DNA of 64,000 bases from Vanilla planifolia (lineage: Eukaryota; Streptophyta; Magnoliopsida; Asparagales; Orchidaceae), in NCBI GenBank assembly GCA_023846275.1, contig JAIUJO010000230.1:7501-71500 (forward strand), in the 5' to 3' direction. Each line of letters begins with the position of its first letter. Positions within the stretch are counted from its first letter, which is position 1. This document shows positions 14,005 through 26,522 of the stretch, in pieces. The notes below the pieces were generated by a model, which was given only the letters and a program-made list of their open reading frames with translations, did not search any database and was not told where the DNA came from. Position numbers and translations under genes: made by a program.

Positions 14005-14006
<2 letters not shown>

Positions 14007-14061
<55 letters not shown>
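14007..14061. repeat. (TA)27 microsatellite in satellite monomer
   Basis: An uninterrupted TA tract, preceded by impure TATATGTATATATACATG from 13982. It occupies exactly the AAGTAAATATATATTAAAG position of the monomer: the left flank is the ATTTTTTGTAAT remnant of ATTTTAATATTAAG and the right flank is GGTTGAATGATATAAGTTG, the first GATAAATTG box. Confidence 0.97.
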
Positions 14062-14065
<4 letters not shown>

Positions 14066-14194
14066 GGTTGAATGATATAAGTTGTAGTAGTGTAATACTA
14101 TGAAAACAAAGGTCTGAAATGCTTAGGGGTTTAGTACAAACAAATTATTATGTGACACTTCAATAAATGAAATAAATAGTATGAGAAAGTTTCC

Positions 14195-14460
14195 TAAAGA
14201 TAATTGTTTTGTGAGGATATATTATCTAAAGCCAATACTCATCCTTTTTCTCACTATCTTAATTATAAATGTTCAAGAGGTAATCCTTTAGAATTTAATG
14301 ATTAATGCTTTGTTTCTCTACAAAATGACATAACCTAATAAGGAAATCCCAAAATAATAGGCCATTTGATACAATCAAATAGATTGCCACATCAAGACCA
14401 TATTTTTTTTTCATTAATATTTGAATGAAAAATAAATCCTCCATTTTATTTTGATTTAAT
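14195..14460. mobile_element. 266-bp non-satellite insertion, possible small element
   Basis: The satellite unit is interrupted in the GAAAGTTGCATTCCAAG box. GAGAAAGTTTCC ends at 14194, and ATTCCAAGTTACTAACAGG resumes at 14461, so the interior has no satellite counterpart. The interior is still A+T rich, has no open frame and contains a T run at 14404-14412. I cannot see terminal inverted repeats or a convincing target duplication; TTCC and ATTCC at the two edges could be shared monomer sequence. A MITE-like or SINE-like remnant is possible but unproven. A simple filler insertion is equally compatible. Confidence 0.5.
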
Positions 14461-17400
14461 ATTCCAAGTTACTAACAGGAATGACTATGACATCACTAAT
14501 CCTCAAGCTGGTTATGAACCAAAAAATCTAATAAGGCATGTTAAACACTACAAAATAAATTTTTTAAACATATAAAAAGTTAATATTTATTAGGATAGTT
14601 CTCGTGCAAATAAGTCCAATGATTTTTGTTTTCTCGTGATCAAAGCTCCTTTAGAATTACTACAATTTATAAAAGTAAATAGGCGGAAATAGTAATAAAC
14701 ATTTATTATTGACATTAGGTGAATATAATGTTTTCCAAATCAAAGTAACGAAAATGCCATACCTAAAGAGATATAATGTTACATAATGATAGAACCAATC
14801 CAAAGAAAAACTTTGAAGAAGCAAGAAAAACTTTAAATGAAAGTCAAATTGCAAGAAACTAAAAAGTTTCAATGTAATATCCATGATAATCAAACAACAA
14901 ACCAATTAAAATTTATCATAAGGCATGCAAAAATTCCGAAGAATAAAGATTTTTATAAATGAGTCCAATGACATTTGTCTCTACTTCATCAAACCTTCTT
15001 CAAAATTACAAAAAATTATTAAAATAATTAACAATAAATAACAAATTTTTATTTTTCATATTAAATAAATTTATAATGAAACTACAATAATATAAATTTA
15101 AGCAAAGTAATATAACAAATCAAAATCAATGTAAAGTTCACGCATGAGAACAATTAGAGTTTAAAAGGGATATTAGCCAAAGAAAAAATATTGAGACAGT
15201 TAGATACATTTCGTGGTCAAGGTGCATTCCAAGATACAATGGAGAACAAGTATAATATTACCAATTACCAAATCAGATCCAAAAAAAATGTTCCATAAGA
15301 CATACATAAACCCTTTGAAATAAAATATTTTAAAAAATTTAAAATAGATATTTAATTATGTAGAACTTGTTGAAATGAGTAAAAAACAATATGCTTCATT
15401 TTAATCGAACATTATTTATAATTACTATGAATGGCTATTATTAAAAAAACATAAATAATAATAAATTATCATTTTAACATCTGGTACATATATATTAAAA
15501 TTGAGATAAGATAAATTAAAGAAATATTATTCAACAAATCAAACTATTGAAAAGGCCACATTGTAGGAGAATTGTAGTCTTCTAGTAATACTTCCAAACT
15601 ATACTAGAAGGCTTAAAGAAATTAGATAAATTATATGGGAAAGCAACATTCAAAGATACTAAAGAGATTAAGCTCAACCTCCTCGATCAACATGTAATGG
15701 GTGATCAAAATCTTCTTAAAATGTGTGAAAATATTTGAAGTAGATATAGAAGTATTATTATATTTGATAGAGCTCATCAATAAAAGTCCCAAAACATTTG
15801 TTCCACATGCATTGAAGCACAATTAAAATTGCTTTGAGTTACATAATCAAATAAGAATAAAAATTAATATTTTAATATTCAAATATTATGTTAACATATA
15901 TTGAATCTTAAATTGAGATAAATTGAAACAATGTGATCAAACCAAAACAAAGCAATGCCAAAAACACACAAGAAGAGAATGTGAATTGCTTGATAATATA
16001 ACAAAATGAGAGCAAAACTTTTTAATAAATGAGAGTAGTTAAACTAGAAATTTTTTTGCAAGATACTAAAACAATTTAGTGTAACACCAAATATTGCAAA
16101 ATACGATACGAAAAAATATCTCATTAAATGCACCAAACAATAGAATATAAAATATATTAGTATATTTAAAAAATATTTTAATTTTATAGAGTACAAGTCA
16201 AACTATGTTCGTTATATCTCCATTGTGCCTTTTCTATTATTAGTATGAATTACTTCAATAAATAAGCATAATTAACAAAACACTATTTTTTTAATATTAT
16301 CTAAATATGTAAGTTAAAGGTTGCATTAGAAAAGTTATAATTATACAATATTAAAAAAATAAATGCAATTTAAGTGGCTATAAAAAAGAAGATTTGGAGT
16401 CACATTGTAACATAACAAAAAAAATGAAATATTTTAAAAATAAAATAAATTGTGATAAAATTAAAAAGTCTAGGATTCTAAAAAGATCAAAGTAACTTCA
16501 TCGATCGACAAATTTTGTAACAATTGTAATGACTCATAATGCGTGGAATAACATCAGGAAATAAAATATCTAAAAATATAGAATGATTATTTATATTGAT
16601 GAAGCATATTAAGATGAGTCACAATGTGCTTTTTTTATATCAATCATACCTTGCTTGGAATTACTACAAATTACCAAGGTAAATAATCATAAGTAATAAA
16701 AAATTATTATTTTAACATTATTGTAATATAAATCAAACCTAAAATGAGATAAATGAAAGAAATAAAGTATATCCAAATCATAGATATGTAAAGGTCACAT
16801 GAGAAAACATTTAAAGTTAAATAATAATATAAATAAATAAAAAAAAAGTAGAATGAAATGAAGTAAATTGTACTTGAAAATTACATCAAAAGTACTATGG
16901 AGATCAAGTGTAACACATTTACTCATGGAATTCAATACAATTTGATATCTCCCATAAAGTATGTCAAACTTCCTAAAACAAGGTATTTTAAAATATAATA
17001 ATGAGTATTTAAATGTTTAGAGCTATTAAAGAAAAATGCAATGAACTTTATTTCTTCTTGATCAGGCTTGCTTTGCAATTACTAATAAATATCATAAAAA
17101 ATAACTAAACAAAATAACCAACAATTTTTTTAAATTAAGTAAATATATGATGAACATAAATAAAATAAATCAAAGCAATTTAACATTACCAAATAAAAGT
17201 GATATATAATTCACATGGGAGGAGAATAAGAGTTTCATAATAATATAAGCAAATCAAAGATTTGAAAAAATTAGAAATAGTACAAGAATGTTACAATCCA
17301 CGATACTAACTATATTCAGTGTAACATCCTAGATAATGAAGTCAGAAAAAAATTAAAATATCGCTTGAACTACACTCGAGCCCTTGAAACTAAATTATTT

Positions 17401-20400
17401 ATAATTATAAAAATGAATATTTAACAAGCTAAAGCTCATTGAAACAAATCAAACGATGCTGAATATTGATTAAATATTACTTAAATGTAAAAATGAGATA
17501 AATTAAAGCAAATTAGTAAATCAAAAGTAGAGCAATGAAAAGGTACATGATAGGAAAATAAGAGTTTAATTGAAATATAACAAAATAAAAGCAAAATATT
17601 TTTAGAAATGAGGTAAGCTATATGGGTAAATTGCATTCCATGACACTAATGAGAATTAGTGTGATATCCATGATCATGAAAACTAATACAAATTAAATGT
17701 CACGTAAAGTACGCAAAAACGATAAAAAATATAAAATAAGTCTTTAAATGGATATAGCTCATTGATATGAGTCCAACAATGTTACATTTCAATTAAATGT
17801 TAATTTGATTTTCTATTAATTACAAAAGAAAATAAGCATAAAAAATAAACAAAGATTTATTTTAATGTAAATATTTATTAATGATAGATTGCGACAAATT
17901 GAATCAATGTAAAATAACTAAACCAATGTAATATAAGTGATACTCTACGAAATTTGAAAAAAATCATTGCAATATAAACAAATCCAAGAAAAGATTTTGA
18001 AGAAATGATATAAATTATACAAAGAAGTAGCATTTTATGATACAAATGAAATCAACTAGAACAATCACCATCATTAATGAGGAAAAATCTAAATTTCTCT
18101 TAAAGCATGCCAAAATCATAGAAAATTAAATATTTAAGAGTGGATAAAGACATTTAATTGGATAGAGCTAATTTAGAAGAGTCCAACCAAGTTTGTTTCT
18201 TCTTGATTGAACTTTGTTTGGAATTTTTATTATTTCAAATAGTGAATAAGTATAATTAATAAAACATTATCATTTTAAATTTAAAAATATATATTTAAAA
18301 TAGAATATATGAAAATTATACCTATATAATATAGGAAAATTAAACAAATATAGTTGGCAAACATGAATAAATTTATAGTTACGTAGTAACATAAAAAATA
18401 AATGCAAAGTATTTGAAGAAATGACCCAAATTGTGTGAGAAAGATTGATTACAAAACACATAGGAGATCAACTATAGTATCCTTGATCATTGAATTAGGT
18501 ACAACTTCAAATGACTCAAAAATAAGAGCTTATGTAGAAGAATCAATAGAGAGCTTACCACCCCTTGAATTACTATGTATTACGAAATTAAACAATAAAA
18601 ATAATAAAAAAATATTATTATAATCTTATGTAGATATTATTCTAATGGAAATTAGATAAATTTAAGAAATGCAATCTAAAACAAATTGAATGTGATGTAA
18701 ATATCACAATAAGGGAGATTTAGAGTTACATCATAAAATAACCAAATTAAGAAAAATGTTAAAAAAAATTAAATTGCACCAAAAAGTTGAATTCTAATAT
18801 ATAAAAAAGATCAAGTGTAACATCCTTCATCATCAAATCAAAGAAAATTTGAAAATTTACATCTACATAAAAGCACATTAAAAATTATTTAAAATTATCA
18901 AAGTAAATTAGAAAAAATAGTCATAAATTATTATTTTAATATTAACAAAATATTTATTAAACTTGAAATAATGCTAATTGAAGAAATGTAATATTATTAA
19001 ATCAAAGTGATGTAAATGTCATAGGACTTGAGGTTTAGAGTCACATAGCAGTATAACTAAATCAAAGAATACAAATTGAAAAAATACAATAAATTATGCC
19101 AAAAAACTTGTAATCTAAGACACAAAAGAGCTCAATTGTAACATCCTTAATCATGAAATTTGGCATGACCTAGATTCCTTTTACATTATGTAAACATCCA
19201 AGAAAATATAATGTTGAAAATTTTGAAAATGATGATTGAATGGGATAGAGCCTATCGAGGTGTGTCTTACAACTATTATTTCATCTAAATTTGACATTCT
19301 TTGAAATCACTATAAGCTACTAAAGTAAAAAAAAGATAATAAATTAGTTTTTCAATATTAAGAACTTATCTATTGACACTAAAAAAATTGATGCACTGTA
19401 ACAAAGAAAAATCGAGGAAAGGCAAACATCACATGAGAGAAGAATTAGAGTTCATGGTGATATATCCAAGGCAAAAATTATAAGAAACAAAATAAATTTT
19501 ACTCAAATGGTACCTTCCAAATTATTGAGAAGATTTGGTGTGATATCTTTGGTAATAAAATAAGGTAGACTTTAAAATACCTCATAAAATAAGCCAAAAC
19601 CTAACAAAATAATATATTTAAAAACATAAAAATGAAACTATAATAGGCTAAAGCTCATCAAGATTTGTCCAATAATGTTTGTTTTACATGATGGAACATT
19701 GGTAAGAATTTTTTCAATATTAAATAAATATACATTAAAGCAAAAAAGATAAATTAAAGTAATGTAGTATAATAAAATTAAAGCAATGTAAAAATCATCG
19801 GATAGGAGACTTGGAGTAACATAAAAAAAAGTCAAAATAAAATCAAAATATTTAATGAAATGAGTTAAAGTTTACAAGAAAGTAACATTCTAAGATATGA
19901 AGGATATCTTATGTAACATCATTTGTTAACTTAGGTACAAACAAAAATCAATTGTAAAATACATGCAAAATGATATAAAGAAAATATTTAAAAATTCAAA
20001 ATGAATATTTAATTTAATGTATTTGGTTAAGACAAATCTAAAGACATCCGTTTGGTTTTAAATGGACCTTACATAGATTTATTATGGATTTACAAGTTAA
20101 ATAATAATAAATAAAAAGAAATTATTATGTTGATATTTAGTAAATATATATCACATTGAAATTTCTTAAATAAAGTGATGCAACATAGTTACATCAAGTC
20201 AATGATATGATCAAGAGAAAGAAGAATTATATTTACACAGTAATATAAGGTAATGAAACCACAAAATTTTTTGTTATGAGATGAATTGTATTGGAAACTT
20301 CTATCAAGATGCAAAAGAGATGAAGTGTAACAACCTCTATTATCAAATTAATTATAAATAAAAAATATAATAAAACTTATGAAAATCTTACGAAATAAAA

Positions 20401-20951
20401 TATAAAATTATAATAAGTGAATATTAATTTTGATAAATCTTATCATGATGTGTCATGTGACATTTGTTTCCTCATGAATTGACCTTGTTTTAAATTATTA
20501 TGAATTGCAAAAGTAAATAATAAAAAATAAAAAATAATTATTACTTTATTATGAATTAAATATATATTAAAGTTGAAATAAGAAATTAAAGAAATGTAAT
20601 ATAATAAAAACTTAGTTTTGTAAAGATCATATGATAGAAGAGTGAGAGTTCCAATGAAATATAGTGAAATAGAAGGAAAACAATTTTAAAAAATAAGATA
20701 GATTGTATAACAATGTTACATTTTGAGATAATAAGTAAATCAAGTACAACATCTTTGATCATCAATGAGAGTATGAATGAAAATGACTTTTAAAGTGTAC
20801 TAATACCAAAGAAAATAAAATATTTTAAAAAAAATAAAAAAAATGTTATTTAATTTCCAGAGCTCAACAAAATGAATTACCATGGTAACTAAGCTGAAAT
20901 AATCATCAATTATTATTTTAATATAAAGTGCATGCATATTAAAAAAAGAAT

Positions 20952-20973
20952 GATATATATGTATATATATATT
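20952..20973. repeat. Short impure (AT)n tract
   Basis: ATATATATGTATATATATAT-type sequence lies directly after AAGTGCATGCATATTAAAAA, so it is again next to the AATATATATTA core of the monomer. Confidence 0.85.
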
Positions 20974-21237
20974 GTAATAATGCATTATGTGTAAATTATA
21001 GTGATGCAATCGACAAGTGAGAGTTGATTTAGAGTTACACCGCAATATAACCAAATCTAAGCAAAAATTTTGAAGAAAGGATCTGAATTATTTCAAAAAG
21101 TTAAATTCTAAGACATTAAGTAGGTCTACTTTAACACTCTCGAATGCAAAATCACGTAAAAAATTAAAATATCTCACAAAAGGTGCAAGAACTACAAAAA
21201 ATTAATAAAAGATGATAAAAAAATTATATTTAAGAAA

Positions 21238-21427
21238 TTCTACATCTTCTTCGACTTCTTTCACTTCTTTTCCACCTCCTTCTTCTTCTACTTCTACTTC
21301 TTTTCCTCTATTTCTTCATCCTCTTCTTCTTCTTCTTCATCCTCTTCTTCTTCTTCTACCTCAAAATCAGGTTGTTCATCTTCTTCCTCTCCTTTTTAAT
21401 CTTCATCTTCCTCTACTTCTTCTTCTT
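21238..21427 (+). repeat. Internal TTC-type polypyrimidine island
   Basis: About 190 bp of imperfect TTC/TCC/CTC repeats, interrupted by AAAATCAGG at 21363-21371. It lies inside a single satellite unit. The left flank, TTATATTTAAGAAATTCTAC, corresponds to AATATTTAATTGGATAG. The right flank, GGTGATTCCAATGCTATTTG, corresponds to GATGAGTCCAATGACATTTG. The island therefore replaces the CTCATCGA part of the dyad segment. The open frame across it (21212-21457, +) is a by-product of the repeat. Confidence 0.93.
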
Positions 21428-22591
21428 GGTGATTCCAATGCTATTTGTTTCATCTAGACTACAGTTGATTTGGAAATATTATGAATTTAAAAAGTAAATA
21501 AACAAAAAAAAAATTATTTTAATGTCAAATATATATTTATGCTAAAACTAAATTGAGGCAAATTGAAGCAATCTAATATTACCAAGTCAAAGCAATGTAA
21601 TATTCACAATTGATGACAACTAGATTCACAAAATAATATATTCGAAACAAATTTAAAACATTGACAAAATAAGATAAATTACATGAGAAACTTGTATTAA
21701 AAAGTGCTAAGGCGATCGACTGTGACATCTTTAAAATCAAGTACAAATAAAAAACACTCATTATGACCTTGTTTAGAATTACTATTAATTGGTAAAGTAA
21801 ATAACCATAAAAGAATAAAGTTGTTATTTTTTAACACTAAGTAAACATATACAAAAGCTAAAATAAGACAATTTTAAAAAAATATTATATAACCAAACCA
21901 GTGACATGTATGAATTACATGACATGTGATAACACATAACGTACTAACATAGTCAAATAAACAAGAAATATTTTTAAAAATTATATAAATGCATAATGGA
22001 GCATCCTTCCAAGATACTAAGAATGAGTGTAGTCTTCTGAATCAACAATTCAAATATGAATGGAAATATCTAATAACCAAGGCCAAAATCTTAACAAATA
22101 AAACATTTAAAACTTTTGAAAAAAGGTCATTTAATTACGTAGTTCTCCTCAAGATGAATCTAATTATGTTTGTTTCATCCAGATTGAACAAAGTATTGAA
22201 TTACTATGAATAATAAAATTTAAAAAGCATAAAAAATAAAATATTTCTTAATATTAAGTAAATATATATTGAAGGTAAAAATTTCTTGAATTAAAATACC
22301 ATAACATTATTAAATCCAAGCAATGTTAATGTCATATGAGCATAAATCTAGAGTGATTGAGTAATATAACCAAATCAAAGAGAAATACTTGAGCAAATCA
22401 AATAAATAATATTAGAAAGTTGCATTCAATGATACTAAAGAGATTTATAAAAACATCCTCAACCATGATATCAAGTATGAATCAAAATGTCACTTGAAGT
22501 GTGCTAAAACATTAAAAAAATTAAATATTTAAAAATTTAAAAAAGAATATTTATCTGGATGAAGTTTGTTGAGATAACTGCAACTGTATTT

Positions 22592-22610
22592 CATTCCACC
22601 TATTGGAATG
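22592..22610. repeat. Perfect 7-bp hairpin
   Basis: CATTCCA at 22592-22598 and TGGAATG at 22604-22610 are perfect inverted arms with a 5-base loop. They lie where the monomer normally has the stretch before CATCTCGATCAAACC, so this unit carries a replaced segment there. Confidence 0.85.
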
Positions 22611-25600
22611 TTTATTGCTGTTTTAGGGAATTACTAAATAAAATAAACATAAACAATTTCAAGTTATAAGTTTTTATTAAATAAAATATATTAAAGATGA
22701 ATAGATAAATTGAAGAAATTAAATATAAGAAAATCAAAGCTATGTATAAGTCACCTGAGAGGAGATTTAATGTTACACAGTAATATAACAAAATGAAGGC
22801 AAAAACTTTTCAATAAATGAGATAAATTGTAAGTGTAATTTTCATTCCAAGTAGAATGATTGTTGAGTGTAACATCATTGATCATAATATCTGACATGAA
22901 TAAGAAAATATCTCTTAATGAGTGTTAAAAGCCTAAAAGTAAACATTTAAGAAAATATATAATTTAATATCCAATTAGATAGAGCTCATTTAGATAAGTA
23001 GAATGAGGTCTAATTTAATCTCAATCAAAACTCATTTAGAATTACTTCTAATTACTAAAGTAGATATGTATAAGTTATTAATTTTTCATTATTATTAAAT
23101 AAATATATTTTAAATACAAAATGATAGAACATGAAAACATGCAATATCACAAAATAAATGTGATGTAATGGTGCATCCATGGAGATTTAGAGTTACATAG
23201 TAACATAAAAAAATAAAAGAAAAATATTTGAAAAATTGAGATAAATTGTATCAGAAATTTGCATTCTAGGAAACAAATGAGGTCAAGTTTAACATTTTTT
23301 TATCACCAAATTATGCTTTTATAAATCTATCTTGTGAAGTACGTAAAAACAAAAAATTAAAAATATTTGATATTATAAAAATTAAAATTATTGGACAAAG
23401 CACATATGATAAGTCGAATGTCATTTGTTTCTTATCGATTGAAGCATGTTTAGAATTAATGAGATTAAAATGAGTGTTTCATTATAAAATAACAAAGTGG
23501 GGGTAAACATTTTGAAAAAGTCAGTTATTTTTTTAAAAAATTTGCGTTCAAAGGTAATAAGGTTATTTAGTGTATTATGCAAAATTGTCAAATCTAGTAC
23601 AAATCAAAATACCTCATAAAGGTAATTGAAATACATCATAAAGTATGGTAAACACTAAACATTATTTTAAAATGTACAAGTTAAAGTTCAATTGGATTGA
23701 GCACATCGAGATGAGTCCAATGATATCTTTCTTACCCTTGAGATATTGTTTGGAATTTTTATGACTTAGCAAAAACATAAGAATAAATATCAATATGTTG
23801 TTATATTAAAATTAAATAAATAATGATTAGGATTATTTGAGAAAAATTTTTGTAATATAATATGTAAAATTCAAAGAGGTGTAGTGGTCACATGACATGA
23901 TTTAAAGTTATATAATAATATAATCTAATAAAAAAATGAGAAAATGAGATAAATAATAAGCGATAGTTATATTTCAAGATTTTATAGAGATCAACTGTGA
24001 CATTCTATACTGTTAAATTAACAAAATAAATATCTTGTAAAACATATCCAAACATTAGAAAAAATATTTCAAAATATATAAAAATTAATATTTAATTAGA
24101 TAAAGCAGATTCAATTGTGTCTAGTAACTTTTCTTCATCTTCATAAAAAATTACTTTTAATTACTATAAATTAACAAAGTAGATTAGCATAAATAATATA
24201 ACATAATAATTTTTTAAAAAATTAAATGTATAATAAAGCTAAAATGAGATAAATTGAAGCATTGTAATATAACAAAATTTAAACAAAAAATTCAAAGAAA
24301 TTAAGGAAATGTTATAACAATTTTGTAATTAATGATTTAACAAAGATTGAGTATAACATTCCATATTACTAATGTAGGTATGAATCTAAATGCCACTTAA
24401 GGCACATGATGGATATATATTAGTATAAAAAAATTTCAATTTAATAGAGCTTCTCGAGAAGAATATCATGAAATTTGTTTCATCTTAATTAGAGATTTTT
24501 TAAAGCTGTTATGAATTAGAATTTTAAATATGGACAAATAAAAATATATTATTTCTTCAACATTAAGTAATTATCTGTAAATGTTGAAATGAGATAGATG
24601 ATAACAATGTCATATAACCAAGTCAATGTGATATAATGGTCACAATAGAGGAGATTTTTAGTTACACAATAATATTAAAAAATAAAAGAAAAACCATGAA
24701 GTTATAAGCTAAACTGTATGGCTAAACTCCATTATGAGATTCTATGGTGATTGAGCATAACCTTCAAAAATTTCAAATTAGCTATTAATTAAAATACCGA
24801 GTAAAGCATGTAAAAACCCTAACAATTTCAATATTTAAAAAATATAATATATAGCATTTATTGATAAAGAGCTCATCAAGAAAAGCTTCACGCTTTTTTT
24901 GGCACCATCAAACCTCTTTTAGAATTACCATGAATTATGAAACTAAATATATATGTATAGTGTTAAAATGTTTTTAAAATAGTGAATAAATATATTTTAT
25001 TACTTAGATTAGGTAACTTAAAGAAATGTAACAAAATATAATCAAATCATTTTAATGGTCACACGAGAGGAGAGTTAAAATTTTATAATAGCATAACTTA
25101 TTGTAAGTTAAAAAATTTAGAGAAATATGATAAATTACATTTGGAGATTGCATTCATAAATACTAAGAAGATGGAGAACATCATTACTGATTGTTAAATC
25201 TTCAACTAGAAAAAATGTGTCATAATACATGAAAAAAATGGAAATAAAATATTTAAAAAATTAGAATATATATTTAATTGGATAAACCTCATCGCTATGA
25301 TTCTAACAGGATTTCTTTCACCTTAACTACAACTTGTTTGTAGTAACCCCATATTAATAAAGAAATTTTCTATAAAGAATGATTAATTTAATTTAAAAAA
25401 TATGTAAACATATATTAAAACTAGGATAAGATAAATTAGAACAACACAATATAGTAAAATAAAAAACATGTAAAGTTCACATGAGATCAACTATAATAGC
25501 CTTGATCATCAAATGAAATAAAAGTAAAATACCTCATAAAGGGTACTTAATCCCTAAAAAGTAAAATATTGAAAATATAAAATGAAATATTTAATTTTAT

Positions 25601-26473
25601 ATAGCTTGTTGATATGACTACAATACATTTTCCTTTTTTTGAATTGACATTCCTTTGAATAATAATAAATTATCAAATTAAATAATATTTTAATTTTAGT
25701 TAATTATATATTAAATTAAAAATGGGATATATTGAAGAAGTTTAATATAATAAAATCAAAGACAGATGGAGATGACATATAATGACATTTAGAGTTACGT
25801 AGTAAAAATAAATTTGTATATTTAAATTGATAGAAAAAATAATTTTATTTAAGCTTTAGAATTGCACTATAACAATGCCAAATAAAAAAAACTCATAGAA
25901 AATGAGATAAATTGTATGTCAAAGTTTCATTCCAAGATACTATTGAGATCAGTTGTAACATTACCAATCAACAAATTAGATACGAGTTGAAATTTTTGAT
26001 AAACCTTACAAAAATCAAAGAAGATAAAATATTTTGAAACACTAAAGATAAATATTTAATTTGATAAAAATATTTCAAAGCATTTATTTCTTTTTTGTTA
26101 GACATTGTTTGGAATTATTACATATTACAAAATTAAATGAGAATAAATAATAACAAATTATTGTTAATATTTAAGATGTACATATTAAAACTAAAATGAG
26201 GTAAATTGAATCAGTATAATAAACACAAACTAATGCATTGCTACTGTGACATCAGAGTATATTTATAGTTTCTTAGTAACATAACAAAATTATAGAAATG
26301 AGACAAATTCTATGGGATTGTTTAATCGAAGATGTTATTGAGGTTAAATGTAACAACCTCAATAATCAAATAAGTTATGAATCAAAATGTTTAACAAAAC
26401 ATGCCAAAAACCTATAAAATAAAATAGTTAAATATATAAATATAAAATTTAATTTAATAAGGCTCATTGAGTG

Positions 26474-26522
26474 GAGTTACATAATAATATAAAAAGTGAT
26501 TCAGAGCAACATAATAATATAA
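26474..26522 (+). repeat. 29-bp duplication of a monomer box
   Basis: GAGTTACATAATAATATAA at 26474-26492 is repeated as GAGCAACATAATAATATAAC at 26503-26522, a step of 29. The box normally occurs once per unit. The surrounding 26461-26640 stretch is rearranged, with the upstream satellite boxes missing. Confidence 0.8.

Larger units (their letters stand above)
2556..14194 (+). repeat. Diverged ~415-bp satellite, forward block 1 (about 29 units)
   Basis: Head-to-tail units identified by recurring anchors. The GAGCTCATCGAGATGAG-like segment falls near 2828, 3165, 3605, 4015, 4404, 4794, 5221, 5533, 5956, 6297, 6677, 6945, 7750, 8169, 8580, 8996, 9700, 10121, 10635, 11055, 11433, 11857, 12206, 12618, 13035, 13447 and 13869. 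Units near 7345 and 9430 have lost the segment. Undeleted neighbours are 405-425 bp apart; shorter gaps are internal deletions, and the 514-bp gap after 10121 holds an extra segment. Copies differ at a large fraction of positions and no two neighbours look nearly identical, so homogenisation stopped long ago. There is no gene here: the open frames on either strand are short, unrelated to one another and lie across satellite boxes. Confidence 0.95.

Noticed and set aside
14007..14061. AT tract as a replication origin or bacterial-type unwinding element
   Set aside because: It is a dinucleotide expansion at a fixed monomer position, as seen in other copies. No initiator-binding sites are visible.
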